Under the pieces are notes generated by a model. The model had not been told where the DNA came from. It did not search any database and worked only from the letters and a program-made list of their open reading frames with translations. From positions 81,007 to 145,006 of the forward strand of contig JAEUWP010000480.1 in assembly GCA_018524725.1 (NCBI GenBank): 64,000 nucleotides of DNA, read 5' to 3'. Positions 1 to 11,057 of this stretch are shown in pieces (within the stretch, counting starts at the first letter, position 1; each line of letters begins with the position of its first letter). The DNA is from Podaxis mareebaensis (Eukaryota; Basidiomycota; Agaricomycetes; Agaricales; Agaricaceae). A program made the position numbers and the translations under genes.

Positions 1-8
1 GATAAAAC

Positions 9-688
9 ATGTCTCGATACCACAACCCCATCCATGTCCCTGTCTTCTCCTCCCAGATCTCACCCTATTCCTCCCTCTCTGGTGCTCTTGTACCACCATC
101 CTCCCAATTCAACTCTCCCTGCCGCCGTCGTGTCCCCCAGAATGTCTGTAAAACGTCCAGCGGACCAGTTTGTGCACCAATTGGCTTCGACTATATCGGC
201 CAAGCAGGCCAGGGAGTGTCACTTGCCGACTTCAGTGCGAGGTCCCAAACCGCCCTGGCTCAGATGGTTGCCGGAGCGAACGACCAAGTATTGGCCGGAA
301 CCGGAATCAGCAAGATCCATCTACGGATCATGGTATGTTCTATTTTTGTACTTGGCCTCCGATCATGGGCTGAGTGTCATTAATAGTGGACTGGATATGA
401 GCATTTGAATTTTGTTCAAAGTATGCCTGCGAGCCCTGCGATGTCGCGGGGTCAGCTTGGTGCAAGTATTGCGATGCAGTTTTGGTCGTTTGTGGCTGTG
501 GGTATTTCTCGCTATTTGTTTGTGCAACATGCCCTGACGTCCCAATGCAGCAAGCGGAGAAATCGCCGACAACAAACCCTCAGTGGCAGATCAATCAAAA
601 GATGATCCCCTTTGAGAAGATCTTTCTCGTGGCTCTATACAGCATTGGCGATGGCGTCTGGCAAGCGGATGTCGCTGTCGACTTCTGA
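9..688 (+). CDS. SRYH-family protein, copy 1
   Basis: Unrecognised protein of 190 residues in three exons (9-332, 387-497, 551-688). The first methionine at 9 has the same context as the other copies in this window, at 14475, 15940 and 24126. All four share an N-terminal MSRYHNPIH-like start, an Arg-rich patch RRRVPQ near residue 40, a central LAQMVAGANDQVL segment, an exon ending in RIM, then WTGYEHLN, and a C terminus VWQADVAVDF. No signal peptide or membrane segment is visible. Intron positions are identical in all copies. This copy is nearly identical to the one at 13796-14475, introns included, but lies in the opposite orientation. Only 8 bases of upstream sequence are in the window, so its promoter cannot be judged. 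Function is unknown; the conserved hydrophobic core and aromatic C terminus suggest a compact soluble domain (inference). Confidence 0.8.
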
Positions 689-1457
689 TCCTTCTATCTC
701 CGATCCATCTTTCCTTAACTTATTTGTTTCCCTGCGTATATCTGTACAACAGTCCCAGACATGCTTCATACACTCCATATGCACTATTATGACTTATGGA
801 CTTATGACATCCTCAACACCTTAGCTCTATGCATATATGATGTTATATATACAACGATACCCTCGGGAATATAATATACCATTTTTCTTCCAACAGAACA
901 GTTGGTATCACCATGAATAGTGGTGATTACTCTCTGCATATTCCGACGGCAGTTGAATCTAAGTGTTCGAGAAAGAAAGACAAAAGCAAAGTAAGATCCT
1001 CAGGGAAGGATGAATTGTATCCTTACGTGCATAATCAAATTCGACAAGAAAGCTGTTGATAAAAACCTAGTTAGAAATACGTGGTGTGGTCTAATGGAAG
1101 AAGATGAATATTCGAACGAGGACTGGACAACCAAGCCTACGGTTTTAGCGTGTAGTTGATTCTTTGAAATCGGAGCCCCACAAACCGACGATGGGATTGC
1201 GTAAACGCATTTCCCCAGGGGCGGAGAAATGAAAACCATTCTCTGCAATACTGCGACACTAAACCGGCCAATGAGGCTGGCATTTTGCCTAACCGGATCC
1301 GACGAAAGCTGATAGTCAACAGTTAGAGGTCACAAAGGCTCCATCAGAAAAAAAAGATCCTGGGAGGAGTCATCGTAGCTGTGAAGCCTCGAATTAGTTA
1401 TGTCACGGTACGTCTCATTTGTTGACGCCCCAAACCCTCCCAGCTCTTCTTACCTCA
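689..1457. other. Intergenic spacer, no gene seen
   Basis: Probable 3' flank of the SRYH gene on its left, then AT-rich non-coding sequence. I see no open frame with protein-like composition and no repeat shared with the rest of the window beyond weak similarity of 689-800 to the 3' flank of the inverted SRYH copy near 13.7 kb. Confidence 0.5.
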
Positions 1458-1655
1458 ATGGTTAAACTGCGTGGTGCTGAGCGTGAACAGGCTTTGCGCA
1501 AAGCACTTGGCCTCACTCCGCCTGATCTCTACGACTGGCGAAGATCCAAGGACATCGACGAGGTCGTACTGGGGTTGAGGGAGCTTGCAAAAGCAATTGA
1601 AGCAGCTATCAGGAGAGGTAATGAATCTGCACTAGGTTTGGGTTGGGGCGAATAA
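1458..1655 (+). CDS. Possible small hypothetical protein
   Basis: A 65-residue frame starting at the ATG at 1458 (MVKLRGAEREQALRK...). It has a charged, helix-like composition with heptad-like Leu/Ala spacing (VLGLRELAKAIEAAIRR) and ends in a Gly-rich tail. The frame stays open upstream to about 1419 but without an ATG, so a short upstream exon could exist. I recognise no family. The composition is protein-like and unlike the surrounding spacer, which is the only support; it may be a gene fragment rather than a gene. Confidence 0.3.
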   Translation: MVKLRGAEREQALRKALGLTPPDLYDWRRSKDIDEVVLGLRELAKAIEAAIRRGNESALGLGWGE

Positions 1656-2685
1656 ATGAGGAAATCTATTCTGTTACATTTGAGCGACTGATTCGGCGAC
1701 TGTTTTCACAAAAATTTAAATACCCTTCTAGTCCCCGAATTCGACGTTTATGATTCCTTGTGCCGTCGGAGAGACATCCACTCATGGCCTCCGCAACACG
1801 ATGCGTATGGCAGTGGGCTCAACCGGGGCAGATTAGTTTTCTTCGGCTTTACGTTTCACTTATTTCCGTTGAACATTAGGATGATGGGCGGCAGACGTGA
1901 ACTTTGGACGTTCCGAGGCGTTGGAAACATCTGGGTTCCAGTGTTATTTACGCGAGTATCTTATCCATAATGGTGGTCACACTCGTATAGCCCAATAATT
2001 CCGTCAGTAGTATACTCAGTTTCTCTCGTGGTGATTATTACGGAAACCAGATGCCCTGTGCTTCGAATACAGGTTATGTCCTCTGGGCTTCCTTGAAGGA
2101 ACTTGGTATCTTATCTTGAAAATTTGTTCTAGGAAGGGAGGGCACCTCCACGACACCTCCGTTCGCCTCCATTCAATACATGGAGGTGAATTAGTAGGTG
2201 CTTTCAGGCACTTTTTAAGCCATAATGTTCGCCTGTCCCGGAGCCGAACTACTCAGGAAGTGGACGGTCCGACTCAGCTCATATGAAGTTGCCCCTTGCT
2301 GTCGTGGGCGACGGCTTGTTGCGCTTTAATGAGAACAAGTGGATGTCCGCTCTCCTTGCGCAACGGTTGCAAGCTGAGGTACTCCTAAGTTGCATGCTGC
2401 GGAGTTGCCGAAAGGCAAAATGACCAATCCTCAACGACGGATGTCTTGCCACTACAGCACGCCCATATGTACCCTCACATTGGCCGTCGAAGATCGTCCC
2501 TGGTTCGATAACAAGGTTTATGGTTCACATGAACTATAATGGCACAGTTTATATTGACTCACTTTTCCAGAAAGTTATGTACGGAGATCAGTGTGGCTGT
2601 GCAATCAGGATGACTGTCACAGCGCTCTTTGGTCGCTGCGCCCAACGACCACCACGACGACTACGTGTCCTCAACATCACCAACC
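1656..2685. other. Intergenic spacer upstream of VPS10
   Basis: About 1 kb with no convincing gene. Several short frames exist on both strands but none has a family resemblance or a plausible splice continuation. The right part should hold the VPS10 promoter; no clear TATA box is visible. Confidence 0.45.
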
Positions 2686-5600
2686 ATGACGGCCCGTGCT
2701 GGCACAATAAAGTGCTGCTACGTGCTATGGCTAGCTTTACTTGCACTGGCTGGCCTTGCAATCGGTCAGGTGGACCCAAAACATGAAATCTCGAGCTTCG
2801 AGAATCTGCCTGCGCGCATATTCTTCTTTGACGATACTGATGTGCGTATGAACAGTATTCAAATGTAATATTATGCTGAAAACACTGTAGTCTGTGGTAT
2901 ACCACGATTCCATCAACGGCGATGTCTATGTCTCACAGGACGAAGGCAAGTCATGGGAGAAGGCTGAAGGTATACCCTCGGGCAAGGCAATGATGGTCAT
3001 CGAACACCCCTTCAATAACCGTATTGTGCGTCTATTCTAACTTCGCAGCCAATGTTTCTTGTTAATGTGACGGTAGGCTTTCGTGTTAACGGACGGTACG
3101 CGACACTACCGCACCGAAGACAGAGGGGTGACATGGCGGTACTTTGACGTGCCTATTGCTCCCGCGCTCGTCCAACGACCGCTCTCGTTTCACTCTGATC
3201 TTGAAAAGTATGGTTATATTCTATATCAGGGAACTGCTTGTGATCGCGTCGGTTGGGGCGCTGTTTGCCACGACGAGGTATGTGGCACTCGTCATGCGAC
3301 CGCGTGTGTTTGCTGACGCTGTTATAGACTTATTACACAAAAGATGCCTTCAGCACTCCACCCGAGAGGATGCTCTCGGACACCTCTCGATGCCAATTCG
3401 CCCACAGTAGTGCCGATTTCAAGCATGATGCTCATCCCGACCTCATTTATTGCGTGGCCTTCGACACACCATCTTCTACTGGTTCATACAGCCTCGAGTC
3501 AAGTCGGCTCTATTCTAGTACCGACTTCTTCGCCAAAGAGAAGAACATAGAGGATTTGGGCATTGGCAAGAACGCTAGGGGTGTTGTTGCCCTTGCTATT
3601 GTGTCCAAATACGCTGTTGTGGCCCTGAAGGATTTCTCCCAGGCGACAGACCGCGAGATGTTGCTCTACGTGACTGTCGACACAAAGAGCTGGGCTAGGG
3701 CACAATTCCCCCATGCTTCCTCTGCCAAGCTGCATGAGAATGCGTACACCATCGTCGAGAGCACCACGCATTCGCTTGGTGTTGATGTTCTGCTGCAGGA
3801 CAGAAGCGCCATTGGTACCCTGTTCCTCAGCAACTCCAACGGTACATTCTTCGTTGAGAGCTTGAAGAATACTAACCGAAACACGAACGGCTTCGTGGAC
3901 TATGAGCGGCTGTACGGTATTGATGGTGTGGGTCTAGCTAACATCGTCGCAAACGCCAAGGACGTTGAGACGCGGGGGGCGCACAAACACTTGAAGACAC
4001 AAATCACCTACAACGACGGTCGTTCCTGGTCTTATATCAAACCTCCCTCCGAAGATCACGAGGGGCGACGGATTCATTGTGATCCCGCCGACACCGACAC
4101 CTGCTCCCTCCACCTCCACTCGGTAACGACCCCGCATAATTTTGGTCGTATCTTTTCATCCCCTGCTCCTGGTGTCGCGATGGGTGTTGGGTCGATTGGG
4201 GAGTACTTGAAACCGTATGAGGACAGTGACACGTTCCTTAGCACAGATGGTGGACAGACGTGGCAGATGGTGCGGAGAGATGCCCACAAGTACGAATTTG
4301 GTGATAAGGGCAGTATTCTCGTCGTGGTAAATGACGAAGACACGACACATGTTGTTCGATATTCATTGGATCTCGGAAAAACTTGGTGAGAGTCACTTGT
4401 TATGCCTTGTGCTGTGCCCTTACCGTCAACAGGAAAGAATACGACTTTGGTGTCAAAATCCGCGCTCGCGCATTGCTCACACTACCAGACTCAACATCTC
4501 AAAAGTTTTTGCTCCTAGGACAAGTCTCTCGAAAGGACCGAAAGAAAGACCTCGGACCAGTTGTCATCGTGTATCTCGATTTCCAACCCACTAGGACGCG
4601 CAAATGTGAGGAGTCCGATTTTGAGAACTGGTATGCCAGGAAGGGCGATTCGGCGTGTATCATGGGACATAAAGTATGTAGCATGTTTCAACCGTATGGA
4701 GCGGCATCTCTGACGGTGCGGGGTTAACTAGCAATGGTACAAACGCCGCAAACCCGATGCTAAATGCTACGTAGGAGAGAAGTATATCGATCCTATTGAG
4801 CACGATGAGAACTGTGAATGTACGGACGACGATTACGAATGGTGTGTCAATCATGTTGCGCATTCATGCTACGATATTGACGCGAGGCTAGCGACTACAA
4901 CTTTGTCCTTCAAGACGGAAAATGCGTTCCCGCTGGTCCAGAACCCGCCCCCGCTGGTACATGTACGGGTCCTAATGGGAAATATGAGGGTTCATCCGGC
5001 TACCGCAAGATTCCTGGAAATACATGCGTTGGGGGTGTTGAAAAAGACAAACCTGTGCTGAAGGATTGTGACAAAGGTAGGTTTTGCTGCAAAAAAAAAA
5101 AACGGTGCTTCAGGAGTCAACTAATTGATTGTAAACCTTAAGCTAAACCTCCCAAGGGTCAAGTCATCCATCAGAGTGTATGTAATGGACTACTTGAAGG
5201 GATGATTCTGTTCTGACGTTTTGCAGTTCAAGTTCGACTCTCAGATTGTCCAACATGCTTACTTTAAAGATTCAACTGTGAGTCCCACCGATTTGTGCCA
5301 GTTCGTTTATTCAACTTTGACATGATAGACTATCCTCGTACGTCTTCACGATGCAACTGTGTGGCAATCCAGCACCGAAGGTTACACGTGGCAACAACTC
5401 TTCCCCGACAAACGCATCCTCGCCTTCTACCACCACAAATTCGCTCCAGACCGCGCATATCTCATCACCGATACCAATGAATATTTCTATACTACCAACA
5501 CCGGTCAAGCGTGGCACCGCGCAGAAGCACCAACACCACCCAATACCTTTGGTGCCCAAGTCCTCCGCTTCCACCCCACGGATTCTGATAAAATTATCTG

Positions 5601-7954
5601 GGTCGGTAATCGCGACTGTCCGGGTGGAGAGCAATGTCGGGCGGAGGCCAAATATTCATTGGATCATGGACGAAGGTGGCATGACATCGATGCTTATGTC
5701 AAAAATTGTGCCTGGGCGAGGGATGCACATTTGGACGCGGACCCTACGGAGATTATCTGCGAGTCGTGGAAGGAAAAGAAAGGGTCCCAAAAATACTTCG
5801 GACCAGAAAACACGTTGGAGTTGGTCGCGGGTGCGGGTTACTATGAGAGGCAGAAGAAATTGTTTGACAGTGTTGTTGGATTTGCTAAATTCTCTGAATT
5901 CTTGGTGGTTGCTGAAGTACGTCTTGATTTTTGAATTTTATCGACTCAACGCCGAACGACCCCTCACTATAGCTCCTCCCGGAGAGACGCGCTCTAGAAC
6001 TCCAAGTTTCACTGGATGGAAATCATTTTGCTGGTGGCAAGTTCCCACCGAGCATGCATCCCACCGCCCACGTACGTTATCTTACTTCAAGCGGTCCTAC
6101 CTCAAACAAATTCATGCGTTTTCTAGGCCTACACCATTCTCGAGTCTAATACTGGGTCGCTCTTCCTCCACATGACAATGTCAGAGCCCCCGATGGGACC
6201 GTACTGGGGCAACATCCTCAAGTCCAACTCAAACGGAACATACTTCGGGTTGTCGGTAGAGAATGTCAACAGGAATGAAGACGGTTATGTTGATTTCGAG
6301 AAGGTGATTGGACTGGATGGCGTTGCCCTCATCAACGTTGTTGCGGATCCTTACGAGGCGACGGTGTCAGGACGAAAAAGGCTTCAAACGAGGATCACAC
6401 ATAATGACGGTGCGTGGTTGGTCCTTCTTATGTTAATGTCAAACGCTGATGAGCTGGCTACAGGCGGAACCTGGAAGCCTCTGAACCCTCCCCGGCAAGA
6501 TTCGTTGGGTAGAAAGTACGAATGCGAGGAAACAGTAAGCAAGTCATTCGACTCAACCGGGTAACGACTCACATTAAAGACAGAAATGCGCTCTACACAT
6601 TCACGGTTACACTGAACGCAGAGATCCTCGTGCTACCTATAGTAGCCCGGGCATAGTTGGTCTACTGATGGCCGTCGGTAACGTTGGCGAGACACTTAAG
6701 CCATACAAGGAGTGCGACACTTTCCTTAGCCGAGATGCCGGGTTCACTTGGGAAGAAGTGCGCAAAGATGCTCACATGTGGGAATTTGGAGACTCTGGCT
6801 CGATCCTGGTCATCGCCAACGACGAGGGACCTACAGATCATGTGTTGTTCAGCACTGATGAGGGTTTAAACTGGAGGGAATACCGTTTCTCTGATGAGAA
6901 GATTCGCGTCGACTCCATTGTTACTGTGCCCGAGGATACGAGCAGAAAGTTTATTCTCTTTGGTACCCAATTGAGGTCGCCTGGCGCGATCGCTGTGTAT
7001 ATCGATTTCTCGGAACTTACAGCGAGGGAGTGTGAGTCCTAGGTTTCTCGATTTAAACGGTCGGTGTCTGATTGGCTTTAGGTGTCCTTGACGTCGACGA
7101 TCCAAACCATGATGATTTCGAACTCTGGGGTCCCAGTATCGAGCGTGAGGAACGTTGTTTATTCGGCCGTCAAGTAAGTTTGGCTGTTTGCCTTGCGACC
7201 ATGATCCTGAAAGTAGCCCTAGACGCTATATCATCGTCGGAGACGCGAAGCCGACTGCGTCGTTGGTAAACAACCCAAGGCCGCCGAAAAGGTTGTTCGT
7301 AATTGCCCTTGTTCCGATGCGGACTTTGAATGGTAATCCATTTCATAACACTGCCAATTCTCCCTTATTGACATTCCGACAGCGAGTTTAACCATATCCG
7401 CAATGCTGAAGGGAAATGCGTTCTCGTTCCTGGGACACAACCGCTCCCGGACGACGACTCGTGCCAAAACGGTGAAGACTACTGGTATGAGAGGACTGCG
7501 TATAGATTGATTCCTTATTCGTCGTGTGAGGGTGATTATCGCCCTGATCGTGGCAAGCGACACGAATGTCCAGGACTCAGATCCAAGGGACCATTGTTCT
7601 GGCTTTTCATGCTTCTGTTGCCTTTCGCTTTCACCGCCTTGGTGGGTTACTATTATTACCGTCGTAGCGGCCTTGCGAGAGGGTATGTTTCACGTTATGT
7701 GTCTCTGGGGCATTGCTCAATTGACTTGCAGGACAATTCGACTACCGGGAGATGCCATGGGCAGATCGGACAGTGGGCTCCATCGTGCTCTGGACACTCT
7801 TGCTTCGGTTCCGTGGTTCCTCGTCGGTATTGGTAGAATCGCATTTGAGTGGATTTCGGCGCGTCTTGATAGAACCGGTCTGAGATCACGACGGGGCTAT
7901 AGGAACATTCCTATTGACGAGGATGCGCAGGTACTGCGCTTCGAGGACGAGTGA
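2686..7954 (+). CDS. VPS10: Vps10/sortilin-type vacuolar protein sorting receptor
   Basis: Type I membrane receptor that carries vacuolar hydrolases such as carboxypeptidase Y from the late Golgi to the endosome. Eighteen exons give 1461 residues: 2686-2841, 2891-3025, 3077-3277, 3328-4385, 4433-4673, 4732-4841, 4892-5076, 5143-5177, 5227-5277, 5329-5916, 5973-6071, 6127-6409, 6464-6534, 6584-7031, 7082-7173, 7223-7332, 7383-7682, 7732-7954. A signal peptide ([13 protein letters not shown]) leads into two Vps10 domains. Each has Asp-box-like S(T)xDxGxTW repeats ([35 protein letters not shown]) and ends in a Cys-rich 10CC module (CxCTDDDYECDYN, then [13 protein letters not shown]). One transmembrane helix ([20 protein letters not shown], about residues 1360-1380) precedes an approximately 80-residue tail ending [18 protein letters not shown], an acidic sorting-type tail. 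The double-domain layout and length match fungal Vps10. The start at 2686 (caaccATG) is the first ATG in frame with the signal peptide. Confidence 0.95.
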
Positions 7955-8284
7955 AGCTTTGAAGTGTTGCTATTTGATGCTTTCATCTTGGGCATTATCC
8001 TAGTTTCAGCTTTACATTTTGTCTGTATATTTATCTTAGTTCCCTGTAAGTTGTAAGAGGGAATGCTATGTATAATGGACTGCACCCCTGCAAGACCCGA
8101 TCAGACACTCAGAATGATTGAAGTGATGGGCACCAACGGACACGAACTAAAACTTGGCCAAACCTTTGGACATGTGGCTTATGTGATTACACATGCTATG
8201 TTAGTTCTACACAAATTACTACAAGACAATGAGTCTCCTAAGTAGAAAGCAGTAAAAGAACATAGAAAGGAATGGCACTATATC
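7955..8284. other. Convergent 3' spacer
   Basis: Short region between the 3' ends of VPS10 (+) and the membrane-protein gene at 8285 (-). It should hold both 3' UTRs. Nothing else seen. Confidence 0.5.
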
Positions 8285-9594
8285 TTATGCGCGAGGTCTA
8301 CCTCGAGCAGCAGCATCGTCGGGGTAACTTTGTCGGCTAACTCCACCATCCTCCACCTTCTCCGGTTGTCGCTCTGTATCATGTCCATGATGGGTCCACC
8401 ATTGCATCTCCTTTCTTAAGCCCCGCTTCGCCCACGCAACGCTTCCAACGACGCTTAAGATCAACCAGACGAAGAATTGTCCAAGGACCCAGCCGAATGC
8501 GAAGCCCAAATCCGAACCCCAAGTCACTGCGGCTGTGATACCGCAATAGATGGTGATTAAAATAACCCAATACATTGTGATTTCGGCCATTAGCTTTTGG
8601 AATAGCGGAGACGCGTTCCATCTATCTCAGGGTGAGCCCTTGAGCTTGCATGATTGTTCGCCAAGATGAGAAATATACTAACCGATCATAGAGCGCCTTC
8701 CTGAAAGGCCGGCCATGTTGGAAGTCCACGCTTGCGAAATCTTCAAAGCAATAGAAGATTGCGGGTTTCATTCTTGTACCAGTAGGGTCCGAGGAACATC
8801 TGAAGAAGAGCGTGGGTCTGAATAATGAGTAGAGGAAGATAACGCCTATTGGCCCGACGAGAAGGACGGTTGACATGAGGAAGAAATCGCTGCGACGGAG
8901 AGATATCGTGAGTATGTTAGGGTTTCGGGAGTTAGCTTTGGACTACGTACTAAAGCTGCAGAGCCGGTGCTATGGCCAGCGGGACTGAGAAGATTGTGAG
9001 GGCAATACTATACATCCACATCACAAAATCGCAGTGCCACCATACATCACTCCCTAACGGCCCATATACCCTTCTATGTCGTGTAACTGGACCAGAAGGT
9101 AAGTTTGAGATGATGATGGACTGGATAGGTACACTCACGACGCCATAACCGTAGAGGTGCATCAAAACACGAGGAAACACCTAAAGCTGCTGAAGATATC
9201 CCAACAATTTCCCTCGTACTCAGTGGGGTGACTGGAGAATGACGTGAGCATGGAGCGGAAGGTGTCACTGGATGGCGTACTTACAATGCTTCAAGGGATA
9301 GAACAGCAACACCGGGATGATCAAGTTACAGAATATGAGAAAGAGAATATACAAGATGATCGGCTTCCATTTCCATGTGAAGTGCAGAGGCGGAAGAGCA
9401 CCGGGGACGCGAGCAGGTATAGTGCATGTGGCTGTCCGTCCAGGAGTCAATGTTGAGCCGGAGTCTCCCTTGAACGATACTTTATTTGCACTCCTGGGCG
9501 CGCTCAACCTGCCCTCTGCATGTGATGTGGCCTCTGTGCCTGGCCTTGACTCTGTCGGCTTCTCGGATTCGGCGCCTTTCGTGTGGTCCTGCAT
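8285..9594 (-). CDS. Multi-pass membrane protein of unknown function
   Basis: Five exons on the minus strand (9594-9285, 9231-9139, 9086-8951, 8889-8683, 8621-8285) give 360 residues. A polar N-terminal tail of about 70 residues (Ser/Thr/Pro-rich, likely cytosolic) is followed by hydrophobic helices: IILYILFLIFCNLIIPVLLF, a segment beginning VGISSAALGV, FVMWMYSIALTIFSVPLAI, LMSTVLLVGPIGVIFLYSLF, WVILITIYCGITAAV and a final one around FGWVLGQFFVWLILSVVGSV. Between helices 2 and 3 lies the conserved-looking loop RRVYGPLGSDVWWHCD. The C terminus is a charged tail. This pattern resembles uncharacterised fungal multi-helix proteins; I know no assigned function. The start at 9594 is the first ATG in frame. 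All intron phases close exactly. Confidence 0.8.
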
Positions 9595-11057
9595 GATATC
9601 CTGTTGTTGGGTGTAGTAGGGAAGGTCATAACTCTTGAGGCGGTGGCTATTGAACAGGTCGTCGAGTCGGTGGATGATATTGCGTCATAGACCTACTCCG
9701 GTGTTTGGGGTACTCTTACGCCACCAGAACTTTAAGTCCAGGTCCAGGTGAGCAACTTGGTCGGCCTTGAAAACCTGGGATTTCAGGGTGAATGAACGAG
9801 TATACGTTCCAGATTCTATTCCCCTGAGATACAGAGAGTCTCTCTCTGTGGAATCACCATTGTGATGCTCGAGGAGAGTGATGTTGTCGATGAGAGCCTT
9901 GGAGCTTCCCCATGAGTTCTAAACTTACCATGATACCATCAACTTCGCAGCGGAGCGCTTCCAAAGAATTGATTACGCGTATTTGACATTGGCTTCAGAA
10001 ATAAACATCAGTGAATATGTATACATACGGATTAATATTCAACAAGTTCAAACTCCATCAACTCAATGACATTAATCGATATTGATATCGAAGAATTGAC
10101 TTCGCTCAACTGCCCAGGTTCAGTTCAGAAATCAATATTAATCATCTGTCGGTGCTGCCAGACCAAATCGGGGGGGAAAGGAGAAGTCGGGAAGTAGTTT
10201 TCCAGCGGGAAAAACGGTAACAGCAGATGCCCAAAGATGTTGCATCCGTCCATTGTGACGCAGGAGGTACGCATGAAACCGCTGCAAAGCAACACCAGGA
10301 GCTAGGCATTCAATATTCAATACCGACAGGCGCATAAAAGACGTAAACAAGACCATTTTCGGAAGCGCTGGACCCACCCGGATAAATGCCTCCCTAAAAG
10401 ACCACAGTTTCCTTTACGTCGTTCTCCTATCGACGACTCGGAAATTCTCAACTCGCTGCTTTCTCGTAGCGAAATGGCAGGCAGATTACCATATATCATT
10501 GCACGAAATGAAGAGTCTGGGATCGCCGCTTCCCGGCGTCTGCGGCGATGTATAACGATCCGCAGGATCCCAGGCTAAAAAAGAAGGCCTTGGTACGAGC
10601 CCCAAAATTTTGGCCTTCTTCCGCGGCACACCTGAAGGCTTGTATCTTCCTGAAGAAAAAGTGAACATATTACATTGCGGTCGCTAAACAATGTTGGAAA
10701 GATTCACAGCAGCCGTGGTATCGAAGGCAAAGACTCCGGGTCCAGTTCTCATAGGCGCTACGTAGTACCTACGCCGGCTATAATTTTGGGATGCACGAGA
10801 TGTCAAAAGAAAAAAGACGAGCAGCACAGTTCTGGAAATCTCTAGCGAAAGTTCTCTCTGTTAATGGGTCTGAGCTATGAATCCGCTCCTCTTTCTCGAA
10901 GCTTAAGCTTATTGATGGGGTCTTTTTTTCTCTCCCTTTTTGCGGGCTCATCGCCGCAATTTAATCGTGCCCTCTTCATAACTCCTCCAGTCCTTACTCA
11001 CTTTTTCTCGTCCTTTGCTCTCCCTTTATTCGCCATTCCCTGCATCACTGCTCAACC
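9595..11057. other. Intergenic spacer, 1.5 kb
   Basis: No gene seen. It contains the divergent promoters of the membrane gene (-) and the DUF6534 gene (+). A short hairpin (9-bp arms at 10581-10589 and 10612-10620) lies inside. Pyrimidine-rich sequence just before 11058 is typical of a fungal 5' leader. Confidence 0.45.

Noticed and set aside
5351..6175. 274-codon open frame on +
   Set aside because: It is a shifted frame across VPS10 exons 10-12; the other frame gives clear Vps10-domain sequence with matching splice sites.
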